Source of the DNA: JAMIFN01 sp035906235 | GTDB lineage: Bacteria; Pseudomonadota; Gammaproteobacteria; Burkholderiales; Burkholderiaceae_C | Assembly (NCBI GenBank): GCA_035906235.1 | Contig: JAMIFN010000109.1 | Span: 1 to 25,546 of the forward strand | Reading direction: 5' to 3' | DNA: 25,546 nt | Shown here: positions 9,092-15,768 of the stretch, in pieces | How positions within the stretch are numbered: the stretch's first letter is position 1 | Layout: each line of letters begins with the position of its first letter | Made by a program: the position numbers and the translations under genes | Notes under the pieces: generated by a model | What the model saw: only the letters and a program-made list of their open reading frames with translations | What the model was told of the DNA's origin: nothing | Databases searched by the model: none

Positions 9092-9109
9092 ATCAATAGT
9101 TGATCAATA
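9092..9109 (+). promoter_or_regulatory. Direct repeat ATCAATA upstream of the GloVer lipoprotein gene
   Basis: ATCAATA occurs at 9092-9098 and 9103-9109, an 11-bp spacing (about one helical turn), 20-40 bp upstream of the ATG at 9071. The position suits a regulator site or an AT-rich promoter, but neither is proven. Confidence 0.3.
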
Positions 9110-9144
9110 TAGCTGGGCGATTCTACGATGAGGCATCTTTTTGG

Positions 9145-9203
9145 CGTTTACCGAATAGATACAAAAATAATAGCTGCTCAGGCAGGTTTTGCGGCCTAAA
9201 ACC
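9145..9203 (-). repeat. Dispersed 3'-end repeat, copy D (long form)
   Basis: Contains AATAGCTGCTCAGGCAGG followed by TTTTGCGGCCTAAAACCC. Its reverse complement matches copy F (18098-18157) over roughly 55-60 bp, including the flanking GTGTTTTA and TATTTTT parts. It lies in the gap downstream of the MoxR-like gene. Confidence 0.8.
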
Positions 9204-9214
9204 CGTAAAACACT

Positions 9215-9245
9215 CAAAAAAAAGCGGCTTCTTAGAGCCGCTTTT
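9215..9245 (-). terminator. Intrinsic terminator after the MoxR-like gene
   Basis: Eight-bp stem AAGCGGCT/AGCCGCTT with a 6-nt loop. On the minus strand it is followed by eight T, so it best serves the MoxR-like gene; the plus strand has only four T. Plus-strand use is possible but no plus gene leads into it. Confidence 0.85.
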
Positions 9246-9330
9246 GCGCAATTGTTCCAAAATTGGTTCAATGGGCGAATTTTTAGATAAATTTGCCTGA
9301 TTGTCTCATTTTTGTGGGTATTTCAAGCCA

Positions 9331-10200
9331 CTAGCGCCGCGCCATGCGCACCAGTTTTTCCAGCAGGCTGACATCCTGTTCGTTTTTCAGCAAAGCGCCC
9401 ACCAGCGGTGGCATGGCGATTTGCGCGTCTTGGCTTTGCAGCGCGGTCAGCGGAATATCTTCGGCCACCAGCAATTTCAGCCAGTCGATCAGTTCAGAGG
9501 TTGAAGGTTTTTTCTTGATGCCCGGCGCTTGGCGCAGTTGGTAAAACTGCCCCATGGCGGCGGTCAGCAACTCTTGCTGCAAATCGGGGAAGTGCACCTT
9601 GACGATATCGGCCATGGTCTGCGCATCCGGAAATTTGATGAAGTGGAAAAAGCAGCGGCGCAAGAAAGCATCGGGCAGCTCTTTTTCGTTATTCGAGGTG
9701 ATAAACACCAGCGGGCGATGCTTGGCTTTGATCAGCTGGCGCGTTTCGTAGCAATAAAACTCCATGCGGTCGAGCTCGCGCAGCAGGTCGTTGGGAAATT
9801 CGATATCGGCTTTGTCGATTTCATCAATCAACAGCGCCACGGGCGTATCGGATTCAAACGCCTGCCAGAGCACGCCTTTGACGATGTAGTTTTCGATATT
9901 TTTGACCTTCTCGTCGCCCAGCTGCGAATCGCGCAGGCGGCTGACGGCATCGTATTCATACAAGCCTTGCTGCGCCTTGGTGGTCGATTTGATGTGCCAT
10001 TGCAGCAGGGGCAGATTCATGGCGGCGGCGGCTTCTTCAGCCAGCATGGTTTTGCCCGTGCCTGGCTCGCCTTTAACCAAGAGTGGGCGCTGCAATTGCA
10101 GGGCGGCATTGACCGCCAGTTTTAAATCGGGCGTGGCGACATAGTTGGCAGAGCCCGCAAAACGGGGCTGAGGAGAAGTTGGGCTAGGTGATGCGGTCAT
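9331..10200 (-). CDS. MoxR-family AAA+ ATPase
   Basis: Cytoplasmic AAA+ ATPase of the MoxR group, whose members act as chaperones that insert cofactors or activate partner complexes, usually with a von Willebrand A (CoxE-like) protein. Walker A is GEPGTGKT (about residues 45-52), Walker B is ALLIDEIDKAD, and sensor 1 is VFITSNNEKELPDAFLRRC. The ATG at 10200 gives 289 residues; a TTG further upstream (10245) would add 15 residues with no family support. No strong ribosome site is seen. The VWA partner often found next to such genes is absent here; a terminator follows. It diverges from cytochrome c4. Confidence 0.92.
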   Translation of the reverse strand: MTASPSPTSPQPRFAGSANYVATPDLKLAVNAALQLQRPLLVKGEPGTGKTMLAEEAAAAMNLPLLQWHIKSTTKAQQGLYEYDAVSRLRDSQLGDEKVKNIENYIVKGVLWQAFESDTPVALLIDEIDKADIEFPNDLLRELDRMEFYCYETRQLIKAKHRPLVFITSNNEKELPDAFLRRCFFHFIKFPDAQTMADIVKVHFPDLQQELLTAAMGQFYQLRQAPGIKKKPSTSELIDWLKLLVAEDIPLTALQSQDAQIAMPPLVGALLKNEQDVSLLEKLVRMARR

Positions 10201-10263
10201 GACAAAAGGGCAACGCTGGTAGAAATACTGAGGGCAAAGCTGCAAGGACGAAAAGCCAGTGTC

Positions 10264-10269
10264 TATAAT
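10264..10269 (+). promoter_or_regulatory. Possible -10 box for the cytochrome c4 gene
   Basis: A perfect TATAAT in the 206-bp gap between the divergent MoxR-like and cytochrome genes. No good -35 box lies 16-18 bp upstream, and the leader to the ATG at 10407 would be about 130 nt. Confidence 0.3.
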
Positions 10270-10406
10270 ATTTTGTGGTGGATTTGCTGTTTGCTTGACC
10301 TAAAACAAAGCCAAGTAGCACGCTGGACGGGCTGGATAACTGCCGCTAGCGCCGCGCAAAGATGCCCAACCTAGGTCTGAAAAATATAGAAAGCTGTACC
10401 GTCCCC

Positions 10407-11072
10407 ATGAAAAAATTACTCCCTGCCATTCTCGCATCGTTTGCCGCCATCGGCCTTGCCAACACCGCGCAAGCGGCTGATATCGTGCCTAATGCCCAAG
10501 CCGGCGCTGGCAAAATCGCCATGTGCGTAGGCTGCCACGGCATTGCCCATTACCGCACCGCCTTCCCCGAGGTTTATCAAGTCCCAAAAATCGCCGGACA
10601 AAGCGCCACTTATCTGCAAGCCGCGCTGAAAGAATACAAAGAAGGCACGCGCAAATTTGCCACCATGCAGGCCATCGCCGCGCCCTTGAGCGAGCAAGAC
10701 ATGGCCGATATTGCCGCCTATTACAGCCAGCAAGCACCAGCGCGCGCGCCAGCCACCGTGCCAGCGCCTAGCCCTGTCGTCAAAGCCATGCTGGACAAAG
10801 CCAATTGCGTCAGCTGCCACGGCGCAAACTTCTCGACCCCGCTCGATGGCAGCATGCCCAAAATTGCTGGCCAACACCCTGATTACCTCTACGCCGCGCT
10901 CAAAGCCTATGCCGCCCCCGAAACTGGCGTAGCCTATGGCCGCAGCAACCCTGTGATGCGCAGCCTGATCAACGGCCAATACAGCCTGGCTGAACTGCGC
11001 CAAATCGCCGATTACTTGGGCCATTTGCCCGGCGATGTGCAGACAGTCTCAGAAAGCCGATTCCGCAAATAA
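10407..11072 (+). CDS. Diheme cytochrome c4-type protein
   Basis: Periplasmic diheme electron carrier, probably passing electrons to a terminal oxidase. The ATG at 10407 gives 221 residues with a clear Sec signal peptide (MKKLLPAILASFAAIGLANT, cleavage after AQA at residue 23). Two heme-binding motifs are present: C40-VGC-H44 and C134-VSC-H138, in two similar domains, each followed by a Met that can be the sixth ligand (FATMQAI and NPVMRSL). Each domain also carries a KIAGQ motif typical of cytochrome c4 (PKIAGQSATYL and PKIAGQHPDYL). A terminator follows 27 bp after the stop. An in-frame upstream ATG (10362) would spoil the signal peptide, so it is not used. Confidence 0.93.
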   Translation: MKKLLPAILASFAAIGLANTAQAADIVPNAQAGAGKIAMCVGCHGIAHYRTAFPEVYQVPKIAGQSATYLQAALKEYKEGTRKFATMQAIAAPLSEQDMADIAAYYSQQAPARAPATVPAPSPVVKAMLDKANCVSCHGANFSTPLDGSMPKIAGQHPDYLYAALKAYAAPETGVAYGRSNPVMRSLINGQYSLAELRQIADYLGHLPGDVQTVSESRFRK

Positions 11073-11099
11073 AACACCGCATTTTTTGCGGCAAAATCC

Positions 11100-11123
11100 A
11101 GCCCAGCCCATGCTGGGCTTTTT
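11100..11123 (+). terminator. Intrinsic terminator after cytochrome c4
   Basis: Perfect 8-bp stem AGCCCAGC/GCTGGGCT with a 4-nt loop CCAT, followed by TTTT. It lies between the cytochrome gene and the next gene on the same strand. Confidence 0.85.
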
Positions 11124-11144
11124 CATAACCACAACGCACATGAC

Positions 11145-11150
11145 AGGGAG
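11145..11150 (+). promoter_or_regulatory. Ribosome-binding site that favours a GTG start
   Basis: AGGGAG lies 7 nt before GTG at 11158, whereas the in-frame ATG at 11140 has no such site and would place this motif inside the gene. Confidence 0.65.
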
Positions 11151-11157
11151 AAAAACC

Positions 11158-11841
11158 GTGCCTTTTACGCCCCCACGCGCCTTGCGCCCTATCGCTGCAG
11201 CCTGCATCGCCGCCGCCCTCTTGCCCATGGCCGCGCAAGCGCAATCGCTGCTCAATAAAATGCCAGCGGACTACACCCCGGTGGCAGCAGCCTCGGCTAG
11301 CGCTCCAGTCGAGATCAAAGGCCACAGCTACCCCAAAACCATTCAGCTCGATGGCAACACTTTGCAGCTCAACGGCGCGGGCGTGCGCTACAAAGTCATC
11401 GTGCCGGTGTACACGGCGGCGCTCTACAGCAGCAAACCGGTGAAAAGCGAGCAAGAGTTTATGGCGGCACCTGGCTCTAAACGCTTGGTTTTGACCATGC
11501 TGCGCCGCGTCGATTCAAACGAGCTGGGCTATATGTTCGCCAAATCCATGAAAGTCAATATCGACCCCAAAGACATGGTCACTGCCCTGCCCGGCTTGGC
11601 GCGCATGGGCCAGATTTTTGCCGATGCCAAGGCGGTTAACCCCGGCGACACCATCATCATGGACTGGATGGGTAAGGGCAAAAATACCGTCATTTCCATC
11701 CGCAACCAACAGCAAGGCGAGCCTTTTGCCGAGGCCGCGTTTCACCGTGCGCTCATGGGCGTGTGGCTGGGCGAGAAAGCGGCGGACTTTCCGCTGAAAA
11801 ATGCGCTTCTGGGTCAGTCTGCCCAAAAGTCGGCGTTTTAA
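11158..11841 (+). CDS. Exported chalcone-isomerase-like domain protein
   Basis: A 227-residue periplasmic protein. The N-terminus (from the GTG at 11158) is a signal peptide with basic residues, a hydrophobic Ala-rich core and cleavage after MAAQA. The rest matches the bacterial chalcone-isomerase-like fold (compare GVRYKVIVPVYTAALYS and AFHRALMGVWLGEKAAD). Bacterial members are generally thought not to be true chalcone isomerases; a lipid or fatty-acid binding role is possible but unproven. It lies 85 bp after cytochrome c4 with a terminator between, so it likely has its own promoter. A copy of the dispersed repeat and a strong terminator follow its stop. Confidence 0.87.
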   Translation: MPFTPPRALRPIAAACIAAALLPMAAQAQSLLNKMPADYTPVAAASASAPVEIKGHSYPKTIQLDGNTLQLNGAGVRYKVIVPVYTAALYSSKPVKSEQEFMAAPGSKRLVLTMLRRVDSNELGYMFAKSMKVNIDPKDMVTALPGLARMGQIFADAKAVNPGDTIIMDWMGKGKNTVISIRNQQQGEPFAEAAFHRALMGVWLGEKAADFPLKNALLGQSAQKSAF

Positions 11842-11847
11842 GATGAT

Positions 11848-11886
11848 AAAAACAATAGCTGCCCAGGCAGCTATTTCGGCCTAAAA
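11848..11886 (-). repeat. Dispersed 3'-end repeat, copy E (perfect palindrome core)
   Basis: AATAGCTGCC-CA-GGCAGCTATT is a perfect 10-bp inverted repeat with a 2-nt centre, followed by TCGGCCTAAAAC. The right arm differs from other copies, making the core symmetric. It lies 7 bp after the stop of the chalcone-isomerase-like gene. Confidence 0.85.
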
Positions 11887-11913
11887 CGCCAAAATAACAC
11901 TTAAAAATCGACA

Positions 11914-11944
11914 AAAAAGCCTTGGGGCAAACCCAAGGCTTTTT
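11914..11944. terminator. Strong bidirectional terminator
   Basis: Perfect stem of 12 bp, AAAAGCCTTGGG/CCCAAGGCTTTT, with a 5-nt loop GCAAA. A/T runs on both sides let it stop the plus-strand chalcone-isomerase-like gene and the minus-strand thiolase-fold gene. Confidence 0.92.
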
Positions 11945-11983
11945 GGCTGGCTTTGGCGCGCCGTACAGCTACAGCATCTGCAA

Positions 11984-13201
11984 TCAATCTGCGCCGCGCA
12001 AGACCAGTGCCGCTTGCTCGCTCATCACCCCGCCCGTGCCTGAGACATAGGCCAGGTCGTGTTGGGTCAATTGGCGCTCGCCGCTGCGGCCTTGAATCTG
12101 CATCATGGCTTCGATCACCTGGCTCATACCGCCAGCATTGGCCGCTTGACCAAAGGACAACTGGCCGCCATGCGTATTCATGGGGAAATTGCCTTTGTAG
12201 GTGAAGTCGTGCTCTTTGATGAAGTCGATGCCCTTGCCCTTAGCGCAAAAGCCCGCATCTTCCAGCGACAGCAATACGGTAATCGAATAGCAGTCGTAGA
12301 TTTGCGCCATATGCATATCGCTGGGCTTCAAACCCGCCATGGCAAAAGCACGGCGGCTGGCCGGGCCAATCGGCGTTTCCAGCATGTCTTTGGCATAAGT
12401 GGGCGATTTGCTTTGCACATATTCGCCCGCGCCCACCACGCGCACGGCGCGGTGTTTGCAGTTTTTGGCAATGCTGTCACGCGTGACCACAACGGCAGCG
12501 CCGCCCGCCACAGGCATCACGATTTCTAGCATGCGCAGCGGGTCAGCCACCATGCGGCTGTTTAAAACATCGTCCACCGTGATGGGCTGGCCGTAGAACA
12601 GGGCTTCGGGGTTGGCCAGCGCATTGGTGCGTTGATCGACGCAGATGCGGGCAATGGTGGCCGCGTCATAGCCATAAGTGGCGGCGTAGCGCTGCGCGAT
12701 CATGGCGTAGCCGGTGTTTTGCGCCATATGGCCGTAGGGCAGATCCATTTCAGCCTCGGGCGCACCAAAGCGCGTAGAGTGACCACCAAAGCGCGAGGCT
12801 TTGAGTACCTCTAGCGCATGGTTGTCATGGCTGCTCATGGGCGCCATGCGCGCGGGCATGACGCAAACCACGGTGTCGCACATGCCCATTTCAATGGCCA
12901 TGGCCGCACGCCAAACAGCAGCGGCGTTAGAAGTGCCGCCCAAATCGATGGCTTCGGCAAAATTCAGCGGCACACCCAAATACTCGCCACACATGGCGGG
13001 CACAAAGCTGCTGGCTTCGTGAAAATAGGCGCTGGAGACAACCAGACCATCTAGGTCTTTCAAGCTCAAGCCCGCATCGGCTAGGGCGCGGGTGGTCAAA
13101 TCGGCCACTTGTTCCAGATGGAACATTTGTGGGGCGGAGTTGTATTTTTCAGGTTTGTATTGCGCTGCGCCAACGATGGCGGCCTTGCCTTGAAGTCCCA
13201 T
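11984..13201 (-). CDS. Thiolase-fold protein of the SCP-X/Ltp type, apparently without the nucleophilic Cys
   Basis: A 405-residue thiolase-superfamily protein, usually annotated acetyl-CoA acetyltransferase. The fold is clear: the helix region DLGGTSNAAAVWRAAMAIE (residues 87-105), the MAQIYDCYSI segment (298-307), and the C-terminal NTHGGQLSFGQAANAGG with His344. At the place where thiolases have CxSG, this protein reads G-T-S-N (89-92), so the catalytic Cys seems to be Gly. The same loss is known in Ltp-type steroid side-chain aldolases, which work with a DUF35 partner. No DUF35 gene is in the window. ATG at 13201 with AAGGA upstream. Function may be retro-aldol cleavage or another acyl-CoA reaction rather than thiolysis. 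Confidence 0.8.
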   Translation of the reverse strand: MGLQGKAAIVGAAQYKPEKYNSAPQMFHLEQVADLTTRALADAGLSLKDLDGLVVSSAYFHEASSFVPAMCGEYLGVPLNFAEAIDLGGTSNAAAVWRAAMAIEMGMCDTVVCVMPARMAPMSSHDNHALEVLKASRFGGHSTRFGAPEAEMDLPYGHMAQNTGYAMIAQRYAATYGYDAATIARICVDQRTNALANPEALFYGQPITVDDVLNSRMVADPLRMLEIVMPVAGGAAVVVTRDSIAKNCKHRAVRVVGAGEYVQSKSPTYAKDMLETPIGPASRRAFAMAGLKPSDMHMAQIYDCYSITVLLSLEDAGFCAKGKGIDFIKEHDFTYKGNFPMNTHGGQLSFGQAANAGGMSQVIEAMMQIQGRSGERQLTQHDLAYVSGTGGVMSEQAALVLRGAD

Positions 13202-13319
13202 AGCGTTATCCTTCGTGTCCTTAGCAGTGGTTTGTCAATGGCGGCCATTATTGCAGAGCAGCCGCTTCTTTCTTTCGTCTAGGGGGACTATCACACCCCC
13301 TATCTTTTGCCCTCCATCT

Positions 13320-13499
13320 ATGTCTGATTTGCAAGACCCGCGCGTACTTTTTGCCGCAGAACGCACCCTGCTGGCCTGGAGCCGAACCAGCCTGGCGCTG
13401 ATGGCTTTTGGCTTTGTCGTAGAACGCGTCTTGGCGGCCTTGGGTCTGGTGCTGGTGCTGGTGCTGGTCGGCATCTTGGCGTTGTGGCATCTGCACTGA
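13320..13499 (+). CDS. Short DUF202-type membrane protein, middle part missing
   Basis: A 59-residue protein whose first half, DPRVLFAAERTLLAWSRTSL then ALMAFGFVVER, is a good match to the start of DUF202 inner-membrane proteins. Family members usually have about 100-120 residues and three membrane helices. Here the sequence passes directly to a final hydrophobic helix LGLVLVLVLVGILALWHLH, so only two helices remain and the middle part appears deleted. The junction region carries four CTGGTG/C hexamers (13446-13469), which may mark the event. The ATG at 13320 has no strong ribosome site. It may be a functional short form or a decaying gene. Confidence 0.65.
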   Translation: MSDLQDPRVLFAAERTLLAWSRTSLALMAFGFVVERVLAALGLVLVLVLVGILALWHLH

Positions 13500-13575
13500 C
13501 CCGCGTCTTGCAGTTTTTTAATCTTTGTCAAACCCACTAAGCGCATTTTTATGCCCAGCATGCCCCAGTCGTTTT

Positions 13576-13598
13576 AAGATGAATTAATTTTAAATCTT
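13576..13598. promoter_or_regulatory. AT-rich inverted repeat before the hemerythrin gene
   Basis: AAGAT, 13 nt of AT-rich sequence (GAATTAATTTTAA), ATCTT: an imperfect inverted repeat ending 16 bp before the ATG at 13615. It overlaps a plausible -10 region (TTTAAAT), so it could be an operator. Confidence 0.3.
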
Positions 13599-13614
13599 CT
13601 GACGGAGTGCACAT

Positions 13615-13986
13615 ATGAGCCTGTATCTGTGGGAAAACCTCTCGAAAACCGAGCACGATGAAATCGACCACCAACACCAGCGTGCGCTGGAGGCCATCAA
13701 TACCCTGAGACTGTTGCACAAGCGCGGTAGGCGTCAAGCCATCAGTCTGACGCTCGCCGATTTTGAAGCCTTCTTAACGCAGCACTTTGCCTATGAAGAG
13801 GCCTTGATGCACGAGACCGAATACGCTTACCTAGAGCCGCACCAAATCGTCAATAAATTGTTTTTGAAAAAAGTCTCGGGCTTTCGCCAGCGCTACGACA
13901 GCGGCGAAGATATGTTTGAGGACATGCACGCATCCTTTACCCGCTGGCTGGGTTTTCACATCCACATGATGAATCGGCAGGACTGA
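13615..13986 (+). CDS. Bacteriohemerythrin-like protein with two altered iron ligands
   Basis: A 123-residue single-domain hemerythrin-like protein; characterised relatives bind O2 at a non-heme diiron site and serve O2 delivery or sensing. The pattern is IDHQH (H21), QHFAYEEALM (H57, E61), LEPHQIVN (H76, N80) and FHIHMMN (H115, N120). By alignment with the seven-ligand pattern of Methylococcus bacteriohemerythrin, the second His of HxxxH is N80 and the bridging Asp of HIxxxD is N120, so five of seven ligands remain. The ATG at 13615 has GGAG upstream. No neighbouring partner is evident. Whether it still binds two irons is open. Confidence 0.85.
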   Translation: MSLYLWENLSKTEHDEIDHQHQRALEAINTLRLLHKRGRRQAISLTLADFEAFLTQHFAYEEALMHETEYAYLEPHQIVNKLFLKKVSGFRQRYDSGEDMFEDMHASFTRWLGFHIHMMNRQD

Positions 13987-14030
13987 TACCTCCGCCCTCA
14001 ACGCCCTGCCCGCCCTACACCCCAAGTCGT

Positions 14031-15659
14031 TTAAATGCGTTTCTTGACATAGCTGCCAGGGGCCGCCTCTATTGGCTGGTATTTGGCGCTGCCTGCTTTT
14101 TTCGGCGCGGCGACTTGTTTGCCCGCTAGGGGTTTGAGCCAGGCCATCCAGTCATTCCACCAGCTGCCTGCGTGTTCTTGGGCGCTGGCTACCCACTCAT
14201 CCGCACTGGCGGCATAGCGTCCATTGGCGGGGTTGCTGCCCAGCCAGTAACTGCGTTTATTGGCGCTGGCGGGGTTGATCACGCCAGCAATATGGCCAGA
14301 TGCACCCACTACAAAGCGGCGTTTGGCTTTTTTTAGCGTGCGCATCGATTGGTAGGCGCCCGCCAGCGGCACGATATGGTCCTCGCGCGAGGCGTAGTAA
14401 TACACAGGCAGGCTGATTTGGCTGACATCGATAGGCTCGCCGCACACGGTCAGGGCATTGGGTTTGCACAACTGGTTTTCTAAATAGGTTTTGCGCAGAT
14501 ACCAGGTGTACATGGGGCCAGGGACATTGGTGGAATCGACATTCCAGTACAAGATGTCAAAAGGCGGTGGCGTTTCGCCTTTCAGGTAATTGCCCACCAC
14601 ATAGTTCCACACCAGTTCATTGGGGCGCAAAAAGCTGAAAGTGCTGGCCAAATCGCGCCCGTCTAACAAGCCGCCCTCGCCAATTTGCAGCTCGCGCATT
14701 TGCACCAGCGCTTCGTCTATGAACAAATCCAGCACGCCGGTGTTTTCAAAATCGATCAGGGTGGTGAGAAAAGTCGCACTGGCTACGCGCTTATCGCCGC
14801 GCGCTGCCAGCACCGCTAGCGCATTGCTCAAAATCGTGCCGCCTATGCAAAAGCCCAAGGTATTGACTTGTTTGCTGGGGGCGAGTTCGGCGCAAATGTC
14901 TATGGCTTGCAGCAGCACATCTTGCACATAGTTTTCCCAGGTGGTGTGGGCGATTTCTTCGTCGGGGTTGCGCCAGCTGATGATGAAAGTACGGATGCCG
15001 TTTTCCACCGCATAACGCGCCAGCGAGTTGTGCGCCTGCAGATCCAAAATATAAAACTTGTTGATGCAGGCGGGCACCAGCAGCAGAGGCGTGGCGTGGA
15101 CTTTGGGCGTGAGGGGCGCGTACTCAATCAGCTCAAAAAATTCGTTGCGAAAGATCACCTGCCCCGGCGTGGTGGCCAGGTTGCGGCCAATTTCAAACTG
15201 GCTCTCGTCCGTCATCGACACATGCCCGCGCTGCACATCGCCCAGCAGGTTTTGCAGGCCTTGCATCAGGCTCTGGCCTTGGGTTTGCGCGGCTTTTTCC
15301 AGCGCCTCGGGGTTGCTGGCTAAAAAATTGCTGGGCGCAGCGGCTGCCAGCCATTGCTCTACCGCAAAGCGCATGCGCTCTAGCGCCTTGGCATTGCCCT
15401 GCAATTTGTTCGCCAGCGCCGTCATGGTTTGCGCCTGCAATTCGTATTGCGCTACTTGAAAAGTGGCTATGGGATTTTTGCCCCAGCTTTCATGCCGAAA
15501 ACGGCGGTCGCGGCTAGTGCTTTGCCAGCCACCTGACCACAGCTTTTGCATGGCTTGTAGATATTCGCTTTGCAGGGTTTGCAGATCCTTGGGGTCTAGG
15601 CTGAGTTGGTTTTGCCCCAGTGCTTGGCTGAAGTTTTTGATCAGGCTGTCAAACTGCAT
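14031..15659 (-). CDS. phaC: Class I poly(3-hydroxyalkanoate) synthase
   Basis: Polymerises 3-hydroxyacyl-CoA into PHA storage polymer at the granule surface. The alpha/beta-hydrolase catalytic triad is visible: C271 in the lipase-like box LGFCIGGT, D427 in SREDHIVP and H456 in GASGHIAGV. The ATG at 15659 with AAGGGA upstream gives 542 residues, shorter than the 589 of Cupriavidus necator because of a shorter N-terminal region. An upstream in-frame extension to 15728 is not supported. The usual partners phaA, phaB and phaR are not adjacent, and no terminator was seen. It is divergent from the HpnE-like gene. Confidence 0.95.
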   Translation of the reverse strand: MQFDSLIKNFSQALGQNQLSLDPKDLQTLQSEYLQAMQKLWSGGWQSTSRDRRFRHESWGKNPIATFQVAQYELQAQTMTALANKLQGNAKALERMRFAVEQWLAAAAPSNFLASNPEALEKAAQTQGQSLMQGLQNLLGDVQRGHVSMTDESQFEIGRNLATTPGQVIFRNEFFELIEYAPLTPKVHATPLLLVPACINKFYILDLQAHNSLARYAVENGIRTFIISWRNPDEEIAHTTWENYVQDVLLQAIDICAELAPSKQVNTLGFCIGGTILSNALAVLAARGDKRVASATFLTTLIDFENTGVLDLFIDEALVQMRELQIGEGGLLDGRDLASTFSFLRPNELVWNYVVGNYLKGETPPPFDILYWNVDSTNVPGPMYTWYLRKTYLENQLCKPNALTVCGEPIDVSQISLPVYYYASREDHIVPLAGAYQSMRTLKKAKRRFVVGASGHIAGVINPASANKRSYWLGSNPANGRYAASADEWVASAQEHAGSWWNDWMAWLKPLAGKQVAAPKKAGSAKYQPIEAAPGSYVKKRI

Positions 15660-15768
15660 GGTGTCCCTTAGGTTTTGGCGCGGTGTTTTTTCTTTAAGCC
15701 CAGCATCATAGCGAAGGGTGTTGTGCAAATTCTGCTACCCTCAGCGGCTTTTACTTTGGGTGGGTTTT

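Noticed and set aside
9100..9300. Small plus-strand open frame of 66 codons
   Set aside because: It is built from a dispersed repeat copy and a terminator stem and has no ribosome site or recognisable family.
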